DNA of 17,627 bases from an uncultured Oscillospiraceae bacterium (GTDB lineage: Bacteria > Bacillota > Clostridia > Oscillospirales > Oscillospiraceae): NCBI GenBank assembly GCA_934574095.1, contig CAKTMW010000042.1:1-17627 (forward strand). Direction: 5' to 3'. The notes beneath the pieces are model-generated. The model ran no database searches, had not been told where the DNA came from, and was given only the letters and a program-made list of their open reading frames with translations. Each line of letters starts with the position of its first letter. Position 1 is the stretch's first letter. Of the stretch, positions 1-7,872 are shown piece by piece. A program made the translations under genes and the position numbers.

Positions 1-845
1 TGGGTCTGGAAACCCACCAGATTATAGATGGTGCCGTCGGCGTTGTCCTTGCGCAGCTGCACCACGGCATAGGGGTCCCGGCCCGTTTTCGGGTCGGGCA
101 GGCCCTTGGGCTTCAGGGGGCCGAACCGCAGGGTATCCTCGCCCCGGCGGGCCATGACCTCCACGGGCATACAGCCCTCGAACACGTTCTGATCCTCGAA
201 GCCGTGGACCTCCGCCTCCTGGGCGGCGGTCAGCGCCTGCCAGAAGGCCAGGTACTGCTCCTTGTCCATGGGGCAGTTGATGTAGTCCGGCGTACCCTTG
301 TCATAGCGGCTGGCGAAGTAGGCGCTGGTCATGTCCACGCTGTCAAAAGCCACCAGCGGTGCGGCGGCGTCGAAGAAATGCAGGGTATCGGTGCTGCCGA
401 ACAGCGCCGCCAGCTTGTCCGCCAGCGCGTCGGAGGTCAGAGGACCGGAGGCAATGACCACATCCCCTTCCGGGATGTCCGTCACTTCCTCCGCCACCAC
501 GGTGATATTGGGGTGATTGCGGATGGCCTCCGTCACCATGGCGGCAAAGCCGTGGCGGTCCACCGCCAGCGCGCCGCCGGCAGGCACCGCCGTGGCGTCG
601 GCGCACCGCAGGATCAGGCTGTCCAGCCGCCGCAGCTCCTCCTTGAGCAGGCCCACGGCGTTTTCCAGCCCCGCCCCCCGCAGGGAGTTGGAGCAGCACA
701 GCTCGGCAAAATTATCGGTCACATGGCAGGGAGTGCGCTTGATGGGCTTCATCTCCCGCAAAATCACCGGGATGCCCCGCTGGGCCAGCTGCCATGCGCA
801 CTCGCTGCCGGCCAGGCCCGCACCGATCACAGTTACAGGATTCAT
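1..845 (-). CDS. trmFO: TrmFO, folate- and FAD-dependent tRNA (uracil-54-C5) methyltransferase (3' end cut)
   Basis: Makes 5-methyluridine at position 54 of tRNA in the cytoplasm, using methylene-tetrahydrofolate and FAD rather than SAM. The first 281 residues are visible; the family is about 435-460 long, so the C-terminal third is outside the window. The N-terminus shows the FAD-binding [10 protein letters not shown] (residues 6-15), then the family signature [12 protein letters not shown] (46-57) and YINCPM with Cys191, matching the two cysteines (about 53 and 226 in B. subtilis) important for catalysis. Its ATG overlaps the topA stop by four bases (ATGA), so translation is probably coupled. 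An AAAGG about nine bases upstream, inside topA, is the likely ribosome binding site. Clustering of dprA, topA and trmFO is common in Firmicutes. The signatures exclude GidA/MnmG, a related but longer flavoprotein. Confidence 0.95.
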   Translation of the reverse strand, partial: MNPVTVIGAGLAGSECAWQLAQRGIPVILREMKPIKRTPCHVTDNFAELCCSNSLRGAGLENAVGLLKEELRRLDSLILRCADATAVPAGGALAVDRHGFAAMVTEAIRNHPNITVVAEEVTDIPEGDVVIASGPLTSDALADKLAALFGSTDTLHFFDAAAPLVAFDSVDMTSAYFASRYDKGTPDYINCPMDKEQYLAFWQALTAAQEAEVHGFEDQNVFEGCMPVEVMARRGEDTLRFGPLKPKGLPDPKTGRDPYAVVQLRKDNADGTIYNLVGFQT

Positions 846-3154
846 TCCGCGCTGCCTTTCTCCGCCGTCTTTTTGGCGGTGGTCTTCTTGGTGGTAGCCG
901 CTTTCTTTGTGGTGGTTTTCTTGGCCGCCGTGGTCTTGGCCGTGGTCTTTTTTGCGGCAGCCTTCTTGGCGGGCTTTTCCTCAGCAGGCGTTTCCGCTGC
1001 TGTCTCAGCGGTGTCCTTCTTGCGGTGATAGCCCCGCTTGTCCTCCGGCAGGAAGTTGGCGCACTTCTCGTTGACGCAGAAGGGCTTGCTGAAGCCGCGG
1101 CCCGCCCGCTTGAACATGGTCTGACCGCACAGGGGGCAGTCCTCCTTGGTGGGCACGTCCCAGGTCATGAAATCGCAGACGCGGTCGCCCTTCTTGTTGT
1201 TGGTAAACTCGCAGCAGTAGTAGGTGTACTGCTTGCCGGAGGTCTTGCTGGTGCCGCTGCGCTTCATGAGCCGTCCGCCGCACTTGGGGCAGCGGCCCGG
1301 CATCTCCACCACCAGGGGCATGGTAAAGGTACACTCCGGATAGCCGGGGCAGGCCAGGAACGGGCCGAACCGGCCCTCCCGCTCCACCAGGTTGCGGCCG
1401 CACACGGGGCACAGCTCGTCGCTGACGGTGGGCTCAGGACGGATATAGTCGCCCGCCTCGGCATCGGTCAGGTGCTGGGCGAAGCCGTCGTCATAGAACT
1501 GGCGCAGCACCTGCTTCCAGGGCAGCTTGCCCTCCTCCACGTCGTCCAGACGCTGCTCCATGTTGGCGGTGAATTTCAAATCGGCGATATCGGCGAAATA
1601 TTTCTCCATCCAGGTAGTCACGGCCTTGCCCAGATTGGTGATATACAGGCACTTGCCCTCTTTCTTCACATAGCGGCGGTCCAGAATGGTGGACACCGTG
1701 GGGGCATAGGTGGAGGGGCGGCCGATGCCGTTTTCCTCCATGGCCCGGATCAGCGCCGCCTCGGTATAGTGGGCGGGCGGGGTGGTGAAGTGCTGGCCCG
1801 GCGCGAAGTCCTTCAGCGTCAGGGGCTCGCCCTCCTTCAAATCAGGCAGGGTGGGCTCCTTCTCCTCCTTGTCGTCGTCATCCCGGCTCTCCTCATACAC
1901 GGCGGTATAGCCGGAGAACTTCAGCTTGCTGGCGGTGGCCCGGAAGAGATGGCGGTCGGCGGAGATGTCCACCGACACGCTGTCATAGATGGCGTTGGCC
2001 ATCTGGCTGGCCAGAAAACGGCTCCAGATCAGGCGGTACAGCCGATACTGCTCCGGTGTCAGGTCGCCCCGGATGGTCTCCGGCGTCAGCTTCACATTGC
2101 TGGGACGGATGGCCTCGTGGGCATCCTGGGCCCCGGCCTTGGTCTTGTACTGGCGGGGCGCGGCGGGCACGTAGCCCTTGCCGTAGCGGTCCTGGATAAA
2201 GCCACGGGCGTCGGCCTGGGCCTCGTCGCTGATGCGCAGCGAGTCGGTACGCATGTAGGTGATGAGACCCACGGTACCCTCGCCAGTGATGTCCACGCCC
2301 TCGTACAGCTGCTGGGCGATGGCCATGGTGCGGCGGGGGGTCATGTTCAGCTTGCGGGACGCCTCCTGCTGCATGGTGGAGGTGGTAAAGGGCGGCGCGG
2401 GGGAGCGGTTCTTGTCGGTGCGCTTCACCGACTTGACGGCGAAGGCGGCGCTGCGCAGCTCGTCCATAATGGCCTGCACATCCGCCTGGGTCTGAGGCTC
2501 GTATTTCTTGCCGTTCTGGCCGTAATAATGGGCCTTGAAGGCCACCTTTTCCCCGTTTTCCAGCACCGCGTCCAGCGTCCAGTACTCCTGGGGCTGGAAC
2601 TCGGCGATCTCCTGGTCCCGGTCAAACACCATGCGGGTAGCCACACTCTGGACCCGTCCGGCGGACAGGCCCCTGCGGATCTTCTTCCACATCACCGGGG
2701 ATATCTGATAGCCCACCACCCGGTCCAGTACACGGCGGGCCTGCTGGGCGTCCACCAAATCCTGGTCGATGGCACGGGGATGGGCGATGCTCTCGCCCAC
2801 CACCTTGCGGGTGATCTCGTTGAAGGTGACGCGCTTAGCCTTGTCGTCCGGCAGGTTCAGCAGATGCTGCAAATGCCAGGAGATGGCCTCCCCCTCGCGG
2901 TCCGGGTCGGTGGCGAGGTAGACGGTATCGCTGGCGGCGGCGTCCTTTTTCAGCTGCCGGATCAGCTCCTCTTTTCCGCGGATGGGTTTATATTCAGGTT
3001 CAAAATCGTGGGCGATGTCCACGCCAAGGGTACTCTTGGGCAGGTCCCGCAGGTGGCCCATGCAGGCCGTGACCTGATAGTCCGGGCCCAGATACTTGCC
3101 AATGGTCTTGGCCTTGGCGGGAGACTCCACGATCACCAGATGCTTCTTGCTCAT
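842..3154 (-). CDS. topA: DNA topoisomerase I (type IA) with three zinc ribbons and a basic tail
   Basis: Relaxes negative supercoils by transient cleavage of one DNA strand. The 770-residue product begins with a Toprim domain ([11 protein letters not shown] with Glu10; DPDREGE, Asp83/Asp85/Glu87, for Mg). The active-site motif [10 protein letters not shown] places the catalytic tyrosine at 300, and the gate region continues to about 575 ([12 protein letters not shown] at 476-487). Three four-cysteine zinc ribbons follow: Cys582/585/602/608, Cys622/625/647 or 648/660, and Cys673/676/693/698. Residues 717-770 form a Lys/Ala/Thr-rich histone-H1-like tail. The ATG at 3152-3154 lies seven bases after the dprA stop; its GAGG ribosome binding site falls inside the last dprA codons, suggesting coupling. 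Length and motifs are complete. An acidic patch (DDDDKEEKE, 425-433) interrupts the core as in some relatives. Confidence 0.98.
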   Translation of the reverse strand: MSKKHLVIVESPAKAKTIGKYLGPDYQVTACMGHLRDLPKSTLGVDIAHDFEPEYKPIRGKEELIRQLKKDAAASDTVYLATDPDREGEAISWHLQHLLNLPDDKAKRVTFNEITRKVVGESIAHPRAIDQDLVDAQQARRVLDRVVGYQISPVMWKKIRRGLSAGRVQSVATRMVFDRDQEIAEFQPQEYWTLDAVLENGEKVAFKAHYYGQNGKKYEPQTQADVQAIMDELRSAAFAVKSVKRTDKNRSPAPPFTTSTMQQEASRKLNMTPRRTMAIAQQLYEGVDITGEGTVGLITYMRTDSLRISDEAQADARGFIQDRYGKGYVPAAPRQYKTKAGAQDAHEAIRPSNVKLTPETIRGDLTPEQYRLYRLIWSRFLASQMANAIYDSVSVDISADRHLFRATASKLKFSGYTAVYEESRDDDDKEEKEPTLPDLKEGEPLTLKDFAPGQHFTTPPAHYTEAALIRAMEENGIGRPSTYAPTVSTILDRRYVKKEGKCLYITNLGKAVTTWMEKYFADIADLKFTANMEQRLDDVEEGKLPWKQVLRQFYDDGFAQHLTDAEAGDYIRPEPTVSDELCPVCGRNLVEREGRFGPFLACPGYPECTFTMPLVVEMPGRCPKCGGRLMKRSGTSKTSGKQYTYYCCEFTNNKKGDRVCDFMTWDVPTKEDCPLCGQTMFKRAGRGFSKPFCVNEKCANFLPEDKRGYHRKKDTAETAAETPAEEKPAKKAAAKKTTAKTTAAKKTTTKKAATTKKTTAKKTAEKGSAE

Positions 3155-3160
3155 GCTTTT

Positions 3161-4411
3161 TTATTCCTCTTTGCTTCCTTCTAACTCATTTTCCGGCAGC
3201 GCCACCGTGCGCACAAAGCTGCGCGCCCCGTTCTGGGCTGCCCAGCCGCTGATCTCCAGCAGCGTCAGCGCGGGCAGCACCCGCTGGATGGGCAGGCTGC
3301 TGTCCTCCGCCAATTGGTCACTGAGCCGCGGCGTGTCCGGGCGCAGGACCCGCAGCACAGTGCGCTGCTCCTCCGTCAGGCTGTCCCACTCCGCCGCCGT
3401 CAGACACGGCAGGACGGGAGCCTGCGCCGGTTCCGGCTCATATGCATTGATTTTTTGCTTTTCCGCCGCCGTTTTCGGTTCCCCCGCCATGCGGGGCAGC
3501 GGCGGCATAGGCGGCGCGGTGCGCCGCAGCTTGTGGGGAAAACGGCCCTCGTATTCCCCCAGAATATCCCAGGCGCAGGTGGCAAGGCCCGCGCCCTCAC
3601 GAATCAGGCGGTGGCACCCGGCGCTGTTGGGCGCGTCGACGGGGCCCGGAACGGCAAACACGTCCCTGCCCTGCTCCATGGCGTTTTCAGCGGTGATCAG
3701 CGCTCCGGACCTCACCGGAGCCTCCACCACCACGGCGGCCACGCTCAGGCCGCTGAGGATGCGGTTGCGGACCGGAAAGTGCCAGGCCTGCGGCTCCGTC
3801 TGAGGCGGATATTCCGACAACAGCACACCCGTGGCGGCCACATCCTCGTACAGCCGCCGGTTCTCCGCCGGATAGATCACGTCCACACCGCCGCCCAGTA
3901 CGCCGCAGGTGAAGCCGCCGAACCGCAGCGCGCCCCGCATGGCGGCCGCGTCCACGCCCTTTGCCATGCCGGACACCACCATGGCGCCCTGCTGGGTCAA
4001 CTCATAGCCCAGCTTTTCGGCACAGTGGACGCCGTAGGGCGTACATTGCCGGGTGCCCACCACGGCCACCGCCGCCTCCTCGTCAAACAGGGGCATAACG
4101 CCCTTGCCGTACAGCAGCAGCGGCGGCTGATAGATGTTGCGCAGACGCTCTGGATACAGGGCGTCCGCCAGGGTGATGAGAAAAATGTTCTTCCGGGCAC
4201 AGTCGGCCAGGATGCGGTCCGCCGCCCGCATGGACTTGTCCTCCAGCAGCGCCACCTGCTCTTTTTTCAGGCCCTCCACCTGCCAAAGGGATTCCTCGTC
4301 CGCGTAGTATATGTCCTCCGGCGAGGGAAAATGCTCCATCAGCAGCTGCTTGCTGCGGTCCGTCAGGCCCGGCAGCGTGGTCAGCCAGACCCAGTATTTC
4401 AATGCCGCCAT
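3161..4411 (-). CDS. dprA: DprA/Smf, single-stranded DNA-binding RecA loader
   Basis: In competent bacteria DprA binds incoming single-stranded DNA and loads RecA; it is also kept in many bacteria not known to be competent. The product has 416 residues. An N-terminal helical SAM/HhH-like region (1-70) precedes the extended Rossmann fold, with AVVGTRQCTPYG (116-127), SGMAKGVDAAA (147-157), GGGVDVIYP (173-181), RNRILSGLS (215-223) and GALITAENAMEQGRDVF (236-252). A Pro-rich linker (about 295-335) leads to a C-terminal winged-helix domain (about 336-405). The ATG at 4409-4411 has AGGAGG eight bases upstream and follows the methyltransferase stop by 27 bases. It lies between an RNA methyltransferase gene and topA in a tightly packed operon. 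No comEC, comEA or other uptake gene is in view, so a role in transformation cannot be inferred here. Confidence 0.97.
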   Translation of the reverse strand: MAALKYWVWLTTLPGLTDRSKQLLMEHFPSPEDIYYADEESLWQVEGLKKEQVALLEDKSMRAADRILADCARKNIFLITLADALYPERLRNIYQPPLLLYGKGVMPLFDEEAAVAVVGTRQCTPYGVHCAEKLGYELTQQGAMVVSGMAKGVDAAAMRGALRFGGFTCGVLGGGVDVIYPAENRRLYEDVAATGVLLSEYPPQTEPQAWHFPVRNRILSGLSVAAVVVEAPVRSGALITAENAMEQGRDVFAVPGPVDAPNSAGCHRLIREGAGLATCAWDILGEYEGRFPHKLRRTAPPMPPLPRMAGEPKTAAEKQKINAYEPEPAQAPVLPCLTAAEWDSLTEEQRTVLRVLRPDTPRLSDQLAEDSSLPIQRVLPALTLLEISGWAAQNGARSFVRTVALPENELEGSKEE

Positions 4412-4438
4412 GGCCTGCGCCTCCTCTCCGCTTCTCGC

Positions 4439-5194
4439 TTACCGGTAGCTCTCCCACAGCACCACCGCGGCGGCAATGGCCGCGTTCAGGGACTCGCAGC
4501 GGTCTGTCATGGGTATCTTGATGGTCTTTCGGCATAGGGCCAGCACAGCGTCGCTGATGCCCTGTCCCTCGCTGCCGATGACGACGGCGCAGCGGTCCAG
4601 AGAGATGGTCCGCACGTCCTCGGTGTCCTCCCGCAGGGCCGTGCCGTACAGGGGCAAGCCGCTGCGCACCAGCAGATCAGGCAGCTGCGCCGCCTTCAGG
4701 CACCACACCGGGCGGCGGAACACCGCCCCCATCGACGAACGCACGGTCTTCACGCTCCATGGGTCGGCGCAGCCCTCCAGCAGCAGCAGGCCGTCAATGC
4801 CGAAGGCGTCCAGCGTCCGCAGGATAGTGCCCACATTGCCGGGGTCCTGGACGCCGTCCAGCACCAGATAGCGGCTGCCGGGCAGCGTTTCCGGGACCTC
4901 CGTCTCCGGCAAAGCTACGGTGAACAGCGCCCCCTGAGGGGACTTCATGGGGGAGATGGAGGCCATCACATCCTCCGGTATCTCCGCTGTCCGGACGCCC
5001 TGTGGCAGTTCCGGCAGAGCGGTCCCGGCGGTGACGACGATCTCCCGCACGGGGGCGTGCCATTTCAGGGCCTCCGCCAGCAGCTTGGGACTGTCGCACA
5101 GGTACACACCCTGCTCCCGGCGGTAGGCGGCGGAGGCCGCCAGCTTTTTCATATGGACCAGCAGCGCGTTGCTGCGGCTGGTGATCTTTTCCAT
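4439..5194 (-). CDS. SpoU/TrmH-family RNA 2'-O-methyltransferase (RlmB-like)
   Basis: SAM-dependent knotted (SPOUT) methyltransferase that probably adds a 2'-O-methyl group to rRNA or tRNA; the exact nucleotide cannot be read from sequence. Of its 251 residues, about 1-97 form the SpoU substrate-binding domain (SRSNALLVHMKKL; LCDSPKLLAEALK). The catalytic part carries motif 1 VLDGVQDPGNVGTILRT (111-127), motif 2 VVIGSEGQGISD (204-215) and motif 3 IPMTDRCESLNAAIAAAV (227-244). The ATG at 5192-5194 is chosen because AAGGGAGG lies eight bases upstream; a longer reading from a TTG at 5239 begins inside a perfect hairpin and has no ribosome binding site. Lies between lysS and dprA, 96 bases after lysS. 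Family certain; the RlmB name is only one option, since TsnR- or TrmH-type specificity looks similar. Confidence 0.92.
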   Translation of the reverse strand: MEKITSRSNALLVHMKKLAASAAYRREQGVYLCDSPKLLAEALKWHAPVREIVVTAGTALPELPQGVRTAEIPEDVMASISPMKSPQGALFTVALPETEVPETLPGSRYLVLDGVQDPGNVGTILRTLDAFGIDGLLLLEGCADPWSVKTVRSSMGAVFRRPVWCLKAAQLPDLLVRSGLPLYGTALREDTEDVRTISLDRCAVVIGSEGQGISDAVLALCRKTIKIPMTDRCESLNAAIAAAVVLWESYR

Positions 5195-5202
5195 GTTGGC
5201 CG

Positions 5203-5210
5203 CCTCCCTT
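5203..5210 (-). promoter_or_regulatory. Ribosome binding site fixing the start of the SpoU methyltransferase
   Basis: Minus-strand AAGGGAGG, with eight bases between it and the ATG at 5192-5194. It decides this start over an upstream in-frame TTG at 5237-5239. Confidence 0.8.
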
Positions 5211-5226
5211 TTATTGGAATGGAAAG

Positions 5227-5255
5227 GCTGACCCGACAATTTTTGTCGGGTCAGC
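5227..5255 (-). repeat. Perfect 13-bp inverted repeat between lysS and the methyltransferase gene
   Basis: The left arm GCTGACCCGACAA (5227-5239) is exactly complementary to the right arm (5243-5255), leaving a 3-base loop. Neither side has a T-run (the minus-strand transcript continues CUUUCC), so it does not look like a full intrinsic terminator. It starts about 36 bases beyond the lysS stop and ends about 16 bases before the next ribosome binding site. A processing site, an mRNA-stabilising hairpin or a weak attenuator are all possible. Confidence 0.75.
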
Positions 5256-5290
5256 GGGGGTAAAACGATGTGAACCGACTTCAGGCGCGA

Positions 5291-7240
5291 TCAATAGAGC
5301 TTTGCACCAGCCGGGATATGGGGATCGACCATCAGCAAATGCAGCTTCTCTTCCCCGTTTTCGTGGTGGACCGCCGAGATCAGCATACCGCAGGAGTCAA
5401 TGCCCATCATGGGTCTGGGGGGCAGGTTGGTGATGGCGATGCAGGTCTTGCCCACCAGCTCCTCCGGCTCATAATACTCGTGAATACCGCTGAGGATCAC
5501 GCGATCCGTGCCGGTTCCGTCATCCAGGACGAACTTCAGGAGCTTCTTGGACTTCTTTACCGCCTCACACGCCTTGATCTTTACGGCGCGGAAATCAGAC
5601 TTGGAGAAGGTATCGAAATCCACGAAATCCGCGAACAGCGGCTCGATCTCCACGTTGGAGAAGTCGATCTTTTCCTCCGCCGCAGGCGCGGCGGGAGCGG
5701 CAGCCTCGGCGGGCTTGTCGGCCTTCTTGTCGGTATCCAGCGGCTTCATGGTGGGGAACAGGATCACGTCGCGGATGGAATCCGCGCCGCACAGCATCAT
5801 GCTGCACCGGTCGATGCCGAAGCCCAAACCGCCGGTGGGAGGCATGCCGTATTCCAGCGCCATGACGAAATCGTCGTCCATCATGTCGGCCTCTTCGTCG
5901 CCCTGGGCGCGCTTTTCCGCCTGCGCCTTGAAGCGCTCGTACTGGTCGATGGGGTCGTTCAGCTCGGAGAAGGCGTTGCCCATCTCGCAGCCGCAGATAA
6001 AAGCCTCGTACCGCTCGGTCAGGTGCGGGTCGGCGGGGCTGCGCTTGGCCAGCGGGCTGACCTCCACGGGATACATGGTGATGAAGGTGGGCTGCACCAA
6101 CGTCTCCTCCACCTTCTGGTCAAAGGCCTCGTACAGGGCGTTGCCCCAGGTGTGGGACACGCCGTCCATATCTACGCCCACGCTCTTGGCCAGCTCTACA
6201 GCGGCGTCATCGTCGCCCTCGATGGCCATGAAATCGGCGCCGGTGACGCTCTTCACCGCGTCGGCCATGGTGACACGAGGCCAGCCGGGGGTCAGGTCGA
6301 TATCGTGGCCCAGCCACTGAACCTGATAGCCACCATGGATCTCCTTACACGCGCCGGAGAGAATAGCCTCCAGAATATCCATCATGCCGTCCAGATTGGT
6401 ATAGGCCTGATACAGCTCGCAGGTGGTGAATTCGGGGTTGTGTTTGGTGTCCATACCCTCGTTGCGGAAGATACGGCCCACCTCATACACGCGCTCCATG
6501 CCGCCCACGATCAGCCGCTTCAGGTGCAGCTCGGTGGCGATGCGCATATACATATCGATATCCTGCGCATTGTGGTGGGTGATAAAGGGACGGGCGTTGG
6601 CGCCGCCGGCAATGGGGCTGAGGACAGGAGTCTCCACCTCCATAAAGCCCAGAGAGTCCAGATAGCGGCGCAGATAGGATACGAACTTGCTGCGGATCTC
6701 GAAGTTCCGCTTGCTCTCGGGATTCACGATCAGATCCACATAGCGCTGGCGATAGCGGACTTCCTTGTCGGTCAGGCCGTGGAACTTCTCCGGCAGGGGA
6801 CGCAGGGACTTGCTCAGCAGAATGATCTCATGGGCGCGGACGGACATCTCGCCCCGCTGGGTGCGGAACACCTCGCCGATGACGCCCACGATATCGCCGA
6901 TATCGTACTTCTTGAAACGGTTATAGTTATCCTCGTCCATCTCGTCCTTGCGGGCGTAGATCTGGATGCGGCCGGACTTGTCCTGCATGTCGCAGAAGGA
7001 CACCTTGCCCATGCCGCGCTTGCTCATCAGGCGGCCCGCCACGCGGACGGGAGTGCCCTCCAGGGCGTCGAAATTGTCCTTGATATCCTGTGCGTGATGG
7101 GTCACGTCAAACTTGGTGATCTGGAAGGGATCGCGGCCCTCGTCCTGCAATGCCTTCAGCTTGTCGCGGCGGATCTGGAGCAGCTCGCCCAGCTCCTGCT
7201 GTTCGGTGGTGTTGGTCACGTTGGTGTTTTGCTCTGCCAT
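5291..7240 (-). CDS. lysS: Lysyl-tRNA synthetase (class II) with C-terminal MetRS-type tRNA-binding domain
   Basis: Charges tRNA-Lys with lysine in the cytoplasm. The first ~503 residues are a standard bacterial LysRS: an OB-fold anticodon-binding domain (about 62-145), class II motif 1 (VETPVLSPIAGGANARPF, 202-219), motif 2 (RIFRNEGMDTKHNPEFT, 256-272) and motif 3 (GMPPTGGLGFGIDR, 465-478). An Ala/Pro/Lys linker (about 504-525) joins a second OB domain (about 535-649) of the Trbp111/EMAPII type usually found at the end of MetRS: SDFRAVKIK, VILSGIHEYYEPEELVGK, GIDSCGMLISA. At 649 residues it is about 150 longer than typical LysRS. The ATG at 7238-7240 has AAGGAGG five bases upstream, 42 bases after the greA stop; a small bulged hairpin (7261-7278) lies in that gap. 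No T-box leader precedes it. Confidence 0.97.
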   Translation of the reverse strand: MAEQNTNVTNTTEQQELGELLQIRRDKLKALQDEGRDPFQITKFDVTHHAQDIKDNFDALEGTPVRVAGRLMSKRGMGKVSFCDMQDKSGRIQIYARKDEMDEDNYNRFKKYDIGDIVGVIGEVFRTQRGEMSVRAHEIILLSKSLRPLPEKFHGLTDKEVRYRQRYVDLIVNPESKRNFEIRSKFVSYLRRYLDSLGFMEVETPVLSPIAGGANARPFITHHNAQDIDMYMRIATELHLKRLIVGGMERVYEVGRIFRNEGMDTKHNPEFTTCELYQAYTNLDGMMDILEAILSGACKEIHGGYQVQWLGHDIDLTPGWPRVTMADAVKSVTGADFMAIEGDDDAAVELAKSVGVDMDGVSHTWGNALYEAFDQKVEETLVQPTFITMYPVEVSPLAKRSPADPHLTERYEAFICGCEMGNAFSELNDPIDQYERFKAQAEKRAQGDEEADMMDDDFVMALEYGMPPTGGLGFGIDRCSMMLCGADSIRDVILFPTMKPLDTDKKADKPAEAAAPAAPAAEEKIDFSNVEIEPLFADFVDFDTFSKSDFRAVKIKACEAVKKSKKLLKFVLDDGTGTDRVILSGIHEYYEPEELVGKTCIAITNLPPRPMMGIDSCGMLISAVHHENGEEKLHLLMVDPHIPAGAKLY

Positions 7241-7282
7241 AACGGCCTCCTTATCTCAGTCTCGGCCTTTGGACCGAGTGGT

Positions 7283-7759
7283 TTATCGTTCAATACTGTC
7301 AACACGGTAGTGGATGGCGCCGCGGGGGGCCTCCACGATCACTTCGTCGCCCGCCTTGCGGCCCATCAGGGCTTTGCCGAAGGGAGAGTCCTCGCTGACC
7401 GCGCGGCTCATCACATCGGCTTCCTGAGAACCGACAATCTTATAGGCGGGCAGCTGTTTTCGTGTATCCAGGTTGGTCACCACGACCTTGCAGCCGATGG
7501 AAATCTTGTCAGAGTCCATCTCCGCCTCGTCCACGATGACGGCGTGCAGCAGAATGTCCTCCAACTCGGCAATGCGGGAGTAGAGCTTGCCCTGCTCGTT
7601 TTTGGCCTCGTCATACTCGCTGTTTTCGCTCAGGTCGCCGAAGCCGCGGGCCTCTTTGATGAGTTCCGCCACCTCGTCGGCGCGGGTGGTCTTGCTGTAA
7701 TCCAGCTCCTGTTTCAGCTCGTCATAGCGGGCCTGGCTCATTTTGAATTCTTTTGCCAT
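7283..7759 (-). CDS. greA: Transcription elongation factor GreA
   Basis: Enters the secondary channel of RNA polymerase and stimulates cleavage of backtracked transcripts, releasing stalled complexes. The 158 residues match the family length. The N-terminal antiparallel coiled coil (about 5-75) carries the tip signature GFGDLSENSEYDEAK (39-53), with the acidic residues Asp42 and Glu45 needed for cleavage. The C-terminal FKBP-like domain (about 80-158) includes DSPFGKALMGRKAGDEV. Start chosen at the ATG of 7757-7759 (MAKEFKMS), since AAAGGA lies nine bases upstream; the ATG three codons earlier directly abuts that site. First gene of the greA-lysS-methyltransferase-dprA-topA-trmFO run, preceded by a full-consensus promoter and a leader of about 80 bases with a hairpin. 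Confidence 0.97.
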   Translation of the reverse strand: MAKEFKMSQARYDELKQELDYSKTTRADEVAELIKEARGFGDLSENSEYDEAKNEQGKLYSRIAELEDILLHAVIVDEAEMDSDKISIGCKVVVTNLDTRKQLPAYKIVGSQEADVMSRAVSEDSPFGKALMGRKAGDEVIVEAPRGAIHYRVDSIER

Positions 7760-7768
7760 GCTGCACAT

Positions 7769-7776
7769 TCCTTTCT
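7769..7776 (-). promoter_or_regulatory. Ribosome binding site deciding the greA start
   Basis: Minus-strand AGAAAGGA ends immediately before an upstream ATG (7766-7768) and nine bases before the ATG at 7757-7759. The second spacing is the workable one. Confidence 0.7.
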
Positions 7777-7783
7777 ATTGCAC

Positions 7784-7808
7784 CCCTACGCAGATATCTG
7801 CCATAGGG
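7784..7808 (-). other. Hairpin in the greA leader
   Basis: In the minus-strand transcript CCCUA/UAGGG (7804-7808 with 7784-7788) forms an outer 5-bp stem, and GCAG-AUAU-CUGC (7790-7801) an inner stem, with a small asymmetric internal loop between. It lies about 25 bases before the greA ATG. There is no T-run after it, so it is not a terminator. Function unknown. Confidence 0.5.
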
Positions 7809-7843
7809 TATACTTATATTATAATTATAATGCGTCACGTTGC

Positions 7844-7872
7844 ATTATAGTGAGTTTCCGTCCACCTGTCAA
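7844..7872 (-). promoter_or_regulatory. Full-consensus SigA promoter for greA and its operon
   Basis: Minus-strand TTGACA (7867-7872), a 17-base spacer, then TATAAT (7844-7849): both hexamers and the spacing match the housekeeping consensus exactly. Predicted transcription start is near 7837. The -35 box shares bases with the TGA stop (7869-7871) of the upstream gene. Two more TATAAT hexamers stand in tandem just downstream (7824-7829 and 7818-7823) without matching -35 boxes. Confidence 0.93.

Noticed and set aside
794..3184. Plus-strand open frame of 796 codons opposite topA
   Set aside because: Same explanation: an antisense shadow of a GC-rich gene with strong codon bias, spanning the topA stop and start with no domain of its own.
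5195..5239. Longer N-terminus for the SpoU methyltransferase from a TTG at 5239
   Set aside because: The TTG lies inside the perfect hairpin and has no ribosome binding site; the ATG at 5194 has an excellent one and gives the usual family start.
7261..7278. Hairpin between greA and lysS as a terminator or T-box element
   Set aside because: The stem is only 5+2 bp with a bulge, has no T-run, and there is no T-box sequence or specifier structure in the 42-base gap.
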